NCBI RefSeq assembly: GCF_000803645.1
Contig: NZ_CP009122.1
Coordinates: 3,696,501 to 3,760,500, forward strand
From: Sphingopyxis fribergensis
GTDB taxonomy: Bacteria > Pseudomonadota > Alphaproteobacteria > Sphingomonadales > Sphingomonadaceae
Reading direction: 5' to 3'
Length of the DNA: 64,000 bases
Part shown: piece after piece, positions 37,393-46,293 of the stretch
Layout: each line of letters opens with the position of its first letter
Numbering within the stretch: the first letter of the stretch is position 1
Translations under genes and position numbers: made by a program
Notes under the pieces: model-generated
The model's input: only the letters and a program-made list of their open reading frames with translations
Databases searched by the model: none
What the model was told of the DNA's origin: nothing

Positions 37393-39105
37393 TCAACGCC
37401 CCTGGCTGCGCCAACGCTTGACGACGCGCTCGAGGATCTCCGCCTCGCCGCCGGTTTCGCGCCACAGTTTCGAGAAGAGCGGATCGCTCGACGCCGGACG
37501 CTTTTCTTCTTCAAGCGTATCGAGATAGACGCGGATCGGGATCGATACGCCTTCGCCGCAAACGATACATTCGCGATTACGCAGCGCCGGGATCGAATCG
37601 ATGAAACCGCGCGCGCCTTCGGGCATCGCCGCCTTTACGAAATGCTGGTCGCGCTCGTTGTTGAGGCGCATCGAAATGATCGTGCCGCACTGCGACAGGA
37701 CGCCTTCGGCCAGATCGGACGGGCGCTGGGTAATCAGGCCCAGCGACACGCCATATTTACGGCCTTCCTTGGCGATCCGTTCGAGGATCTTGCGCACCGC
37801 CTGCCCCTGGCCGGTATCCTTCGACGGGATATAGCGGTGGGCCTCTTCGCAGACGAGCAGGATCGGGCGTTGCGGCTCGCCGCGCGACCAGATCGCATAA
37901 TCGAAGGTCAGGCGCGACAGCACCGCGACGACGACGCCGGTGATGTCCGACGGCACCCCCGACACGTCGATGATCGAAATCGGCCGACCGTCCGACGGCA
38001 GGCGGAATATCTTGCCGAGGAAATTCGCCATCGTGTCAGCGACGAGCATGCCCGAGAACATGAAATTATAGCGCGGGTCGGCGCGCATTTCCTCGATCTT
38101 GCCCTTGATGCGCATGAACGGCGCGCTCGACGTCGCCTTGTCGAGCTTGCCCATCTCGTTCTGGAGGATGTTGAGCAGGTCGGACAATAGATACGGGATC
38201 GGCGAATCGACCGTGATCTTGGTCATCCCCTCGGCAAGCCGGTTCTTCGTCCGCGCCTGCAGCAGGCAGCGCGCCAGCACGTCGCAATCGGCCTGGCGGT
38301 CGCGCCCCTCGGCGGTGACGAACACTTCGCAATGTTCCTCGAAATTCATCAGCCAATAGGGCATCGCGAGGTTGTCGACGTCGAACAGCGCGCCGATTCC
38401 CTTGAACGCCGCCGAATATTCGCCGTGCGGGTCGATCATTACGATATGACCCTGCGGCGCGAGCTCGCATATCTTGTGAAGGATCAGCGCCGCGCTCGTC
38501 GACTTGCCCGTACCCGTCGAGCCGAGCAGCGCGAAATGCTTCCCCAGCATTGCGTCAACATAGAGCGACCCGCGGATATCCTTGGTCGGATAGACGGTGC
38601 CGATTTCGACATGCGCGCGCTCGTCGGCGGCATATATCTGTTTGAGGTCGGCGCTGGTCGCCGCGAAAACCTGACTGCCCGGAATCGGGTAGCGGGTGAC
38701 GCCGCGACGAAAATTGTGAATGCGGCCGGTGATCTTCTCTTCTTCGCCCTCGCCAAGGAAATCAATCGTCGCGACAATAAGCCCTTCGCCGCGTTCGTGC
38801 AGTTGCTGGTCGCGGATGCTGGCGATCAGCCAGATATTGCCGACACGGACCTTGACCTGCGCCCCGACCTGCCCGGCCATCGCCACCGCGGCATCGCTCG
38901 ACGACGACAATTTGCCGATCGCCGCGGCATCGAGCAGGATGCGCGAGGCCGATCCCGAAATATCGACGACTTCGCCGATCATCAGATCGTCGCGATGATG
39001 ATTGGCTATCGGCGCAACCGGCGCCGCTACGCCGCCGCCGGCAAGCCGGACGTGCTGCGCTGCCGTCAAGTCCCCGGCGCTGAATCCGCCACCTTGCATG
39101 TCCAT
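37393..39105 (-). CDS. HerA-like ATPase (DUF87)
   Basis: 570 residues. Barrel-like N-terminal HAS domain (about 40-150), then a hexameric FtsK/HerA motor: Walker A GSTGTGKS at 195-202, PHGEYSAAFKG, Walker B PILLVCEEAHRYIPS and sensor QRPSDLAEGVLSQCGTIISMRL. HerA proteins pump or unwind DNA, often with the NurA nuclease; no NurA is encoded nearby. This stand-alone form is common in alphaproteobacteria, and its role is not settled. MDMQGGGFSAG start at 39105. Confidence 0.92.
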   Translation of the reverse strand: MDMQGGGFSAGDLTAAQHVRLAGGGVAAPVAPIANHHRDDLMIGEVVDISGSASRILLDAAAIGKLSSSSDAAVAMAGQVGAQVKVRVGNIWLIASIRDQQLHERGEGLIVATIDFLGEGEEEKITGRIHNFRRGVTRYPIPGSQVFAATSADLKQIYAADERAHVEIGTVYPTKDIRGSLYVDAMLGKHFALLGSTGTGKSTSAALILHKICELAPQGHIVMIDPHGEYSAAFKGIGALFDVDNLAMPYWLMNFEEHCEVFVTAEGRDRQADCDVLARCLLQARTKNRLAEGMTKITVDSPIPYLLSDLLNILQNEMGKLDKATSSAPFMRIKGKIEEMRADPRYNFMFSGMLVADTMANFLGKIFRLPSDGRPISIIDVSGVPSDITGVVVAVLSRLTFDYAIWSRGEPQRPILLVCEEAHRYIPSKDTGQGQAVRKILERIAKEGRKYGVSLGLITQRPSDLAEGVLSQCGTIISMRLNNERDQHFVKAAMPEGARGFIDSIPALRNRECIVCGEGVSIPIRVYLDTLEEEKRPASSDPLFSKLWRETGGEAEILERVVKRWRSQGR

Positions 39106-39177
39106 GTATCCGCCCCGCCTCGTTGTGGTCCCGAAACCGGATATCGCAGGCGAGGGTAAATATAGGTTAAAGGTTGT

Positions 39178-39948
39178 TCAGCGACGCCGGAAAATGGCCG
39201 AAGCACCGTAACCGAGCACCAACGACAGCAACACTGCCGAAAGGCCATACAGAAAGCCGTGGTGCTGCGCTGCCAGCGCGACGAAGCGTTCGAAACCGGC
39301 CTTGCGGATCTGCACGTCGCGCGAGGCGACCGCGAGCACGCGGCCGCGGCTGATCAGATAGGTTTCGGCGCGGTATGTCCCGACGGGAACGCGCGCCGGC
39401 ACGGGGATGCGCGCGCGATAGAGCACGCCTTCGGTAATTTCGACCGCGGCGGGATTTTCGACGAAAAGACCCGAGCGACGATAAAGGTCGGTCAGCCCCG
39501 CCTCGAAACGCTCAAGCTTCCTTGCCTCGGAGAAGCCGCTCGGCGACATCGACAGATTGGCTAGCCCGAGTTCGAAAATCGCCGCGGTCCGCTCATCGAC
39601 CAGCTTGTCGATCGGACGCGACGATCCGATCGCGTAAAAGGCCGGCGACGTGCGCAGGCGGATGCTGCTGGCATTGACCCAGATGCCCGCGACGCGCCGC
39701 TTTTCGCGCAGGATGATCGGCCGCACCGGCCCCTTCAGCACCACGACGATGTCGGCGCGGTCGTCGGGTAGGCGCTGGCCGGGATAGAGTATGGCGCCGA
39801 ACAGCAACAATTCCTCGCCGGTAAAGCTGTACTGGATATCGATGGCGCGGCTCGACACGTCGGGGACCAGCCGCGGGTCGGCGGCGTGCGCGGCCGCTGG
39901 CAACAGCAGCGCCGCGAGGGATAGGAGCAAGGCGCGGGGCGCGCTCAT
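39178..39948 (-). CDS. TIGR02186 family membrane protein
   Basis: 256 residues. Signal peptide 1-22 (ALLLSLAALLLPAAAHAA), a periplasmic domain that reads DIQYSFTGEELLLFGAILYPGQRLPDDRADIVVVLKGP, and a C-terminal membrane helix (LYGLSAVLLSLVLGYGASAIF) ending IFRRR. This matches the TIGR02186 family, normally encoded directly after a TauE/SafE-type exporter, as here (ATGA overlap). Presumably the exporter's partner; precise role unknown. Confidence 0.88.
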   Translation of the reverse strand: MSAPRALLLSLAALLLPAAAHAADPRLVPDVSSRAIDIQYSFTGEELLLFGAILYPGQRLPDDRADIVVVLKGPVRPIILREKRRVAGIWVNASSIRLRTSPAFYAIGSSRPIDKLVDERTAAIFELGLANLSMSPSGFSEARKLERFEAGLTDLYRRSGLFVENPAAVEITEGVLYRARIPVPARVPVGTYRAETYLISRGRVLAVASRDVQIRKAGFERFVALAAQHHGFLYGLSAVLLSLVLGYGASAIFRRR

Positions 39949-40853
39949 TGCACCGTGTAAATTTCTTCGGGACGGATGAAGAGGTCGACCCCCATGCGCA
40001 GTGCGACGAGCAGCACGATCGCCGCGAGCGCCATGCGCAGATATTCGGGCTTCACCTTCTGCGCGAAGCGCGCGCCGACTTGCGCCCCGATCACGCTGCC
40101 GAGCAGCAGCAGCCCCGCGAGCACGATGTCGACCGCGCCGGTGGTCAGCGCGTGAACCATCGTCGTTGCGATCGTCACGAACAATATCTGGAACAGCGAC
40201 GTGCCGACGACGACCTGCGTCCCCATGCCGAGCAGATAGAGCATCGCAGGCACCATGATGAAGCCGCCGCCGACGCCGAGCAGCATCGTCAGGATGCCGC
40301 CAACCATGCCGAGGAGCAACGGCGCGAGCGGCGAAATATAGAGGCCCGAGCGATAGAAGCGCCAGCGCATCGGCAGGTTCGCGACCATCGGATGATGGCG
40401 CCGCTTGCGCGCGGGTGCGGGCAATCCCGCCTGCGCAGCGCGAAAGCTTCCCCACGCCTCGCGCCCCATGAAGCTGCCGACGATACCGAGCAGCGCGACA
40501 TAAAGGATGTTGATCACCGTATCGATCTGACCCCATGCGGTGAGCAGTTCGAACAGACCGGCGCCGATCAGCGAACCGAGCAGGCCGCCCGCGACAAGCA
40601 CCCAGCCCATGCGCAGGTCGACCCCGCCGCGCTCAAGATGCGCCATCACCCCCGACACGCTCGCGCCCGTCACCTGCGTCGCCGCCGACGCCGCCGCCAC
40701 CGTCGGCGGGATGCCGTAAAAGATCAGGAGCGGCGTGGTCAGGAAACCGCCGCCGACCCCGAACATGCCCGACAAAAAGCCGACCCCGCCACCCAGCAGG
40801 ATGATGACCAGCGCATTGACCGACAGATTGGCGACTGGGAGGTAAAGATCCAT
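39945..40853 (-). CDS. TSUP (TauE/SafE) family sulfite/organosulfonate exporter
   Basis: 302 residues with about eight membrane segments in two repeats. The family's GGGVGFLSGMFGVGGGFLTTPLLIFYGIPP and GGILTMLLGVGGGFIMVPAMLYLLGM glycine-rich loops are present. Exports sulfite, sulfoacetate or related anions. Coupled by an ATGA overlap to the TIGR02186 gene, so the two likely act together. Confidence 0.93.
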   Translation of the reverse strand: MDLYLPVANLSVNALVIILLGGGVGFLSGMFGVGGGFLTTPLLIFYGIPPTVAAASAATQVTGASVSGVMAHLERGGVDLRMGWVLVAGGLLGSLIGAGLFELLTAWGQIDTVINILYVALLGIVGSFMGREAWGSFRAAQAGLPAPARKRRHHPMVANLPMRWRFYRSGLYISPLAPLLLGMVGGILTMLLGVGGGFIMVPAMLYLLGMGTQVVVGTSLFQILFVTIATTMVHALTTGAVDIVLAGLLLLGSVIGAQVGARFAQKVKPEYLRMALAAIVLLVALRMGVDLFIRPEEIYTVQ

Positions 40854-40959
40854 GGGCCCCGAAACTTAGGTCTGCGGCGTAAAACTGCGCCGAGTCCCGC
40901 GACCCTAGAGCATTTTTTCGAAACGGGGAATCGGCTGCGGCGGCTATTTTTACCCGCGA

Positions 40960-42099
40960 TCAGAAGTCGCTCGCGAGGGTCAGCGCGAGACCGCTTTCGG
41001 GGCGCGCATCGCCTGCGACGCGCTGGCGCCAGTCGAGCGCGATGCGGCTGCCCAAACCGACCTCGGGCAGGCGGAGAGTCAGCCGCGGGCCGACATCGAC
41101 GCGCGCCGCACCCGGCTGCACCGCCCCCGCCGCAAGCGCGCCGAGGCGGAGCGGCGACATGTCGTCGGGGCCCAAGTGGCGATCGACGACGATCGCTGCG
41201 TCGGCAAAGCCGTCGCGCCGCCGCGCGCCGACAACACCCGCTTGCGCATAAGCGTCGAGCCGGAACCCCGCGGGCAGCGCAACCTCGGATACGCCGCCGC
41301 TGGCCATGATCGCCAGCGCAGTCCGGCCTTCGTTTCCCGCCGCGATACGCTGTTCGATCGCGACATCGACCGGCAGGTGCGCAAGTGGCGCAAAGCCAAG
41401 CCCGAACGCGACCTCGCGCTGTTGTGGCCGCTCGATCGCGATCGTCGCACGGCCATAGGCGCGCGCGCGGCCGGAATCGCCAAAGCCATATCCCAGACGG
41501 AGCCCCGCCTGACTGCCACCAAGCTGGCTCGCCGCGCCGATGATTCCGGGCGCATTCCCCGACCCTTGGCGCAAATAGAGCCAGCCCGCGAGCGCCCAGC
41601 CACCCAATTGGCGCTGGATCCAGAAAGGTTCGCCCTGCCCCGGATCGGCATGCGCGGCGGGGGCGAGCGGGAACCATAGAGGGCTGCGCGCCGCGGCGGC
41701 CGACCGCGCGAGACCGTCAGGCGGCGGCAGCAGCCGCGCGAAGAGCGCGAGGCGAAGGCCGTGGCGGTCGGCGGCCAGTCCGCTGGCTTCGCCTTCGGCG
41801 GCATAGGGCGCATCCACCGACCGAGCCGCCATGGCGGTCGAGATGGACGACCGGCTTGCCAGCTCCGGCGTCGACGGGAGGGGCTGGCGAGAGGGCATGG
41901 CGGGCTTATCTTCCGGGAAGGCGTCGCTCGCCGCAAAGGGGGACGGCACCGACCACGGCGGGGCGGCGGGATCGGGCGCTGGTGGCGGCGCGAGATCCCA
42001 CGACATCATGACGCGCACGACGATCCAGCCACTGACGCACAGGAGCAGGAAACGCAGCGCCGGGGCGTCGCGGCGCGCGTCGATGCGGCGCGCCATCAC
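40960..42099 (-). CDS. outer-membrane-like beta-barrel protein paired with an NfrB-like glycosyltransferase
   Basis: 379 residues, not a clear family member. N-terminal hydrophobic segment (about 17-34, LLLCVSGWIVVRVMMSW), then a proline-rich linker, then alternating strands from about 95 on with YGRATIAIERPQ and DAYAQAGVVGARRRDGF. It ends in a phenylalanine (LALTLASDF), a barrel-closing residue. Position and strand pattern suggest the C-terminal barrel of NfrA, which in E. coli is much larger. Its ATG overlaps the stop of the glycosyltransferase gene (ATGA), so the two are made together. Assignment as NfrA-like is an inference. Confidence 0.6.
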   Translation of the reverse strand: MMARRIDARRDAPALRFLLLCVSGWIVVRVMMSWDLAPPPAPDPAAPPWSVPSPFAASDAFPEDKPAMPSRQPLPSTPELASRSSISTAMAARSVDAPYAAEGEASGLAADRHGLRLALFARLLPPPDGLARSAAAARSPLWFPLAPAAHADPGQGEPFWIQRQLGGWALAGWLYLRQGSGNAPGIIGAASQLGGSQAGLRLGYGFGDSGRARAYGRATIAIERPQQREVAFGLGFAPLAHLPVDVAIEQRIAAGNEGRTALAIMASGGVSEVALPAGFRLDAYAQAGVVGARRRDGFADAAIVVDRHLGPDDMSPLRLGALAAGAVQPGAARVDVGPRLTLRLPEVGLGSRIALDWRQRVAGDARPESGLALTLASDF

Positions 42100-43520
42100 C
42101 GCGCCATCGCCCTGGCGAAGCCGTCATCATGTGCGCCCTCATTTTCCAGATGCTCGGTCTTGTCCCAAACGACCTCGCCCGATCGCAACATCCGCCAATA
42201 GAGGATGATCGCGCGCCGCGCGGCGAGCATCGCGATCACATTCGCCACAAAGGCGCGCGGCAGCGAAAGCAGCGCGGTACGAAGGCCGTACCAGCGCGCG
42301 GTAAAATGCCCGCGCATCGCCATGCGCCAGCACAGCATGACCGCATTGAAGGTGAGAAGCAGGCGCATGCCATCGCCGACGATGATCGCATTCCAGCCCA
42401 GCAGATGCTGCCCCGCCCAGCCCAGTGCGGTCAACAGCCCCCCGACATAGGCTGCAAGGAGAATGAGCGCAGCCAGCGGCGCGCGGCGGTCGCGCCACAG
42501 CATCCAGCGCGCGGTCCAAGCGCGGCTCGCGGAAAGGTCGGCGTCACCCTGCCGTGACCCCGGCCAGCCGAGATGATCCCATCCGGCCAACGCGATCCCG
42601 GCGATCCAGCGCGATTTCTGCCGCACCGCTTTTTCGGTGCTGCCCGGGAAGGCCCCCCGCGACACGACGCGATCGCCCGCTAGTCCGGCCGTGTCGACAA
42701 AACGCGTTCCAAGGCCGTAAGCGCCGATCACCATGCCGATCTCATAATCTTCGGTCAGGCTGTCGCAGCGAAACGGCTCGCCGCCGCGCTCGATCGCCAA
42801 CAGCGCGAGAGCGGTGCGCGTCAGCGCGCAGCCGACCCCCGCCGAGGGGAGCGGCAGGCCGAGACGTGAGCGCACGACCAGTTCCTTGCCATGCGCTTCG
42901 GCAAATTCGTCGCCATAATGCCCGCCGACCCAGCGTTCGGCGCGTTTGAGCAAGGGGACGACAGGGATCTGCACCATCGCATTTTCACCGAGATAGCGGC
43001 GATAGAGCGCGAGTTCGCCCGGATGGACATGATCCTCGGCATCGTGAAGGACGATGGCGGAGAAAAGCATGCCCTCGGCGCGCTCATCCTCGCCGAGCGC
43101 CGCCCACAGCCGGTTAAGATTGTCGCCCTTCGTCGTCGGCCCCTCGCGGTTGCCGATGACAAGCCGCAGCCGTGCGTCGCGCGCGGCCAATGGCGACACG
43201 GCAAAGAGCGTCGCGGCATCATTGGGATAACAGCCGACATAGAGGCGAAAATCCTCGCCCTCCCACGCACTGAGCGTCCGCTGCAGCATCGCGGGAAGGG
43301 CTTTGGCCTCGTCCCAGGCGGGCACGAACACCGCGAAGCGCCCCTCGACCGGTGGCGCATTGGGTATTAACGATGGCCCGTGGCGGCGCGTCGCCAGCCA
43401 CAAAGCATCGAACAGCAAATCGTCGAACCCGAACAGCAATATTCCGACCGATGCGAAAAGCATGAGTTCGTGGCCGGCACCCAGCACCAGCCATTCCAGC
43501 CATGCGGTCGACAGCTCCAC
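42096..43520 (-). CDS. NfrB-like family 2 glycosyltransferase
   Basis: 474 residues with N-terminal membrane segments (about 10-30), a GT-A catalytic domain and three or four C-terminal helices. Catalytic marks: FVPAWDEAKALPAMLQ, VLHDAEDHVHPGE (DxD-like), SLTEDYEIGM, and QKSRW matching QxxRW of processive enzymes. E. coli NfrB has a similar core plus a C-terminal c-di-GMP-binding MshEN-type domain; here the protein stops after the membrane helices and lacks it. Likely makes a surface glycan for export by the barrel protein encoded next. Confidence 0.78.
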   Translation of the reverse strand: MELSTAWLEWLVLGAGHELMLFASVGILLFGFDDLLFDALWLATRRHGPSLIPNAPPVEGRFAVFVPAWDEAKALPAMLQRTLSAWEGEDFRLYVGCYPNDAATLFAVSPLAARDARLRLVIGNREGPTTKGDNLNRLWAALGEDERAEGMLFSAIVLHDAEDHVHPGELALYRRYLGENAMVQIPVVPLLKRAERWVGGHYGDEFAEAHGKELVVRSRLGLPLPSAGVGCALTRTALALLAIERGGEPFRCDSLTEDYEIGMVIGAYGLGTRFVDTAGLAGDRVVSRGAFPGSTEKAVRQKSRWIAGIALAGWDHLGWPGSRQGDADLSASRAWTARWMLWRDRRAPLAALILLAAYVGGLLTALGWAGQHLLGWNAIIVGDGMRLLLTFNAVMLCWRMAMRGHFTARWYGLRTALLSLPRAFVANVIAMLAARRAIILYWRMLRSGEVVWDKTEHLENEGAHDDGFARAMAR

Positions 43521-43606
43521 TATGCTGGCCTCGCCCCCACCGATGACCTAATGTCATCCCCACCGAGAGTGCTAATGAAGAAGGCACATTTGTAAAGATT
43601 GGCGCC

Positions 43607-43624
43607 GACGGTTAGTTAACCGTC
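43607..43624. promoter_or_regulatory. palindrome upstream of nhaA
   Basis: GACGGTTA-GT-TAACCGTC, 8-bp perfect arms, 35 bp before the nhaA ATG. Candidate operator for a dimeric regulator. A related word GGCGGTTAACCGCC occurs at 63823-63836. Confidence 0.5.
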
Positions 43625-43658
43625 AAATCCTCTGACAAACCAAGGAAATAATCGATCC

Positions 43659-44933
43659 ATGACCCGCAGTTTTCCGCCCCGTTCGGCATTGCGTGACTTT
43701 CTCGAGAGCGAAAGCGCAGGCGGCATGCTGCTCATTTTCGCAGCCATTTTGGCGATGATTGTCGCAAATTCGTCGCTCGGGACGATTTACCACGACGCGA
43801 TCCATGCCGTGACCGGCCCGGTACTCACCGACAAGCTTGGTCCGATGACGGTCCATCTGTGGATCAACGACGGGCTGATGGCGATTTTCTTCCTGCTCGT
43901 CGGGCTCGAGATCAAGCGCGAGTTCGTCGACGGTCGGCTCGCGAGCTGGGACCGGCGGCGGCTGCCGTTCATCGCCGCGGCGGCGGGCATGGCGGTGCCG
44001 GCGGCGCTCTACATGGCCTTTGCCGGCGGCGAACCCGGACTGGCGCAGGGTTGGGCAATTCCGGCGGCGACCGATATCGCCTTTGCGATGGGGGTGCTCG
44101 CGCTGCTCGGCAAGCGTGCGCCGACGTCGCTCAAGCTGTTCCTCGTCACCGTTGCGATCGTCGACGACATGGGCGCAGTCGCGATCATCGCGCTCTTTTA
44201 CACCGCCGAGATCAATATGGTCGCGCTCGGCGCTGCCGCGGCCATCCTCGGCATCATGTTCGCGTGCAATCGGGGCGGGGTGAAAAGCCTGGTCATCTAC
44301 CTGATCCTGTTCGCGCTCCTCTGGTACGCGATGCTGCTCTCGGGCGTCCACGCGACGATCGCTGGCGTGCTCGCGGCGATGATGATTCCGTTCGAGCGAA
44401 CGCCGGGCGCGCCCGACAGCGCGACCTCGCCGCTTCACCGGCTCGAACATGCGCTCCACCCCTGGGTCGCCTTCGCGATCGTGCCGCTGTTCGGCTTCGC
44501 CAATGCCGGCGTCGACATCGGCGGGCTGACCGCCGAACAGATTTTCGCCCCGCTGCCGCTGGGCATCGCGGCGGGGCTGTTTCTCGGCAAGCAGGTAGGC
44601 ATTTTCGGCAGCGTCTGGCTGTCGGTCAAACTCGGCATCGCGGGCAAGCTGCGCGGCGCAACCTGGCTGCAAATCTATGGCGTCGCGATGCTGTGCGGCA
44701 TTGGTTTCACGATGAGCCTGTTCATCGGCGGCCTTGCCTTCCCGGGCGATGCGCTCTTGGTCGAGGAAGCGAAAATCGGCATCCTCATGGGCTCGCTGGC
44801 GGCCGCACTGGTCGGTTTCGCCATATTGCGTTTCGCACCGCTCCATCCGCAACATGATGCGGTCGAACGCGCTTCGAACGGCGAGATCGCTACCGACGGC
44901 GATGTGCGTGACACCTCCGAAGCCCAAGGATAA
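43659..44933 (+). CDS. nhaA: Na+/H+ antiporter NhaA
   Basis: 424 residues, 12 hydrophobic helices. The paired aspartates of the ion site are in TVAIVDDMGAVAIIALFY (about 168-169); RDFLESESAGGMLLIFAAILAMIVANS at the start and GIGFTMSLFIGGLAF near the end are family hallmarks. Exchanges sodium for protons to control salt and pH. Divergent from the glycosyltransferase; a palindrome lies upstream. The DUF885 gene follows 10 bp later. Confidence 0.96.
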   Translation: MTRSFPPRSALRDFLESESAGGMLLIFAAILAMIVANSSLGTIYHDAIHAVTGPVLTDKLGPMTVHLWINDGLMAIFFLLVGLEIKREFVDGRLASWDRRRLPFIAAAAGMAVPAALYMAFAGGEPGLAQGWAIPAATDIAFAMGVLALLGKRAPTSLKLFLVTVAIVDDMGAVAIIALFYTAEINMVALGAAAAILGIMFACNRGGVKSLVIYLILFALLWYAMLLSGVHATIAGVLAAMMIPFERTPGAPDSATSPLHRLEHALHPWVAFAIVPLFGFANAGVDIGGLTAEQIFAPLPLGIAAGLFLGKQVGIFGSVWLSVKLGIAGKLRGATWLQIYGVAMLCGIGFTMSLFIGGLAFPGDALLVEEAKIGILMGSLAAALVGFAILRFAPLHPQHDAVERASNGEIATDGDVRDTSEAQG

Positions 44934-44943
44934 GCCGCAGGCC

Positions 44944-46293
44944 ATGACCAAGCTGATTTCGCTGTCGCTGATCGTTGCCGCGCCCCTGGCGGGTTGCGCC
45001 GCCACAGGGGCCAAAGACCCAGCCCCGAACGCGGCCGTCACGACGCTCGACGTGCGCCGGACCGCCGCATCGGCAAAGGCGCTCGACGAAATCGCGGCCG
45101 CCTATCTGCAGCTCAGCCTTGAAATCGGGACGCATGAGCCGGGCTATATCGACGCCTATTACGGCCCGCCCGAACTGCAAAAGGCCGCCGAAGCGGCTCC
45201 GCGCGATAAAGCCACGCTGCTCGCCGCAACGCGCGAGCTGATGGCACAGCTCGATCTAGCGGCGCGGCGCCTTCCCGATCCGCTCGAACGCCGCCGCGCC
45301 ACCTTTCTGCGCGCGCAGCTCCGCGCCGCGGAGACGCGATTGCAGATGATGCAGGGTACGCGCTTCGCTTTCGCCGACGAGGCCGAGCGACTGTTCGGCG
45401 TCCGGCCGCGACTGAAACCGCTGGCAAATTACGACCTCGCGCTGAAGCAAATCGAGGCGCTCGTTCCCGGCGACGGGCCGCTGCCGGACCGCGTCGAAGC
45501 CTATCTCGACGCCTTCACCATCCCCAAGGAGCGGCTGCAAAAGACCTTCGACGCCGCGATCGCGCGCTGCCGCGGGCGCAGCATGGCGCATATTCCGATG
45601 CCCGAGGGCGAGAGCTTTCGCCTCGAATTCGTCACCGGCAAAAGCTGGAGCGGTTATAATTATTATCAGGGCGGCTATCACAGCCTGATCCAGGTCAACA
45701 CCGACCTGCCGATCCGTCTGTCGCGCGCGCTCGATCTCGGGTGCCACGAGGGCTATCCCGGACACCACCTGCTCAACATGAAGCTCGAGGAGAAGCTGGT
45801 GAAGGAGCGCGGCTGGGCCGAGTTCAGCGTCTATCCGCTCTACAGCCCGCAAAGCCTGATCGCCGAGGGCAGCGCCAATTACGGCATCGACCTCGCCTTT
45901 CCCGAGAGCAGCAAGGCCGATACCGAACGCGACGTGCTGATGCCGATCGCCGAGATCGCGGTGCCGTCCGACGACCGCTACTGGGAACTGCTCGCGGCGA
46001 TCAAGCGCGCGTCGGGTGCGCGGCTGACGATCGCGCAACAATATCTCGACGGGATAATCGACCGGCCGACCGCGGTCGCGCTCACCCAGAAATATCTGCT
46101 CGTCTCGCCGCAGCGCGCCGAGCAGTCGGTGAGCTTCACCGACCAGTATCGCAGCTATGTCATCAACTACGGCCTCGGCGAGACGATGGTGCGTAGCTAT
46201 GTCGAGCGCGGCAAACCGAGCCGCGACGAGATGTGGCGGCGGATGGCGAAGATCGTCAGCGAACCAACCTTGCCTTCGGATCTGCTCCGCTAA
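44944..46293 (+). CDS. DUF885-type lipoprotein, putative metallopeptidase
   Basis: 449 residues. Lipobox LAGC near residue 18 (IVAAPLAGCAATG) predicts a lipoprotein. The motif LGCHEGYPGHHLLN matches the HExxPGH zinc-binding site of DUF885 proteins, with the downstream acidic residue in LIAEGSANYGIDLAF. Likely a periplasmic peptidase or hydrolase. ATG at 44944, 10 bp after nhaA, so it may share its transcript. Substrate unknown. Confidence 0.85.
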   Translation: MTKLISLSLIVAAPLAGCAATGAKDPAPNAAVTTLDVRRTAASAKALDEIAAAYLQLSLEIGTHEPGYIDAYYGPPELQKAAEAAPRDKATLLAATRELMAQLDLAARRLPDPLERRRATFLRAQLRAAETRLQMMQGTRFAFADEAERLFGVRPRLKPLANYDLALKQIEALVPGDGPLPDRVEAYLDAFTIPKERLQKTFDAAIARCRGRSMAHIPMPEGESFRLEFVTGKSWSGYNYYQGGYHSLIQVNTDLPIRLSRALDLGCHEGYPGHHLLNMKLEEKLVKERGWAEFSVYPLYSPQSLIAEGSANYGIDLAFPESSKADTERDVLMPIAEIAVPSDDRYWELLAAIKRASGARLTIAQQYLDGIIDRPTAVALTQKYLLVSPQRAEQSVSFTDQYRSYVINYGLGETMVRSYVERGKPSRDEMWRRMAKIVSEPTLPSDLLR

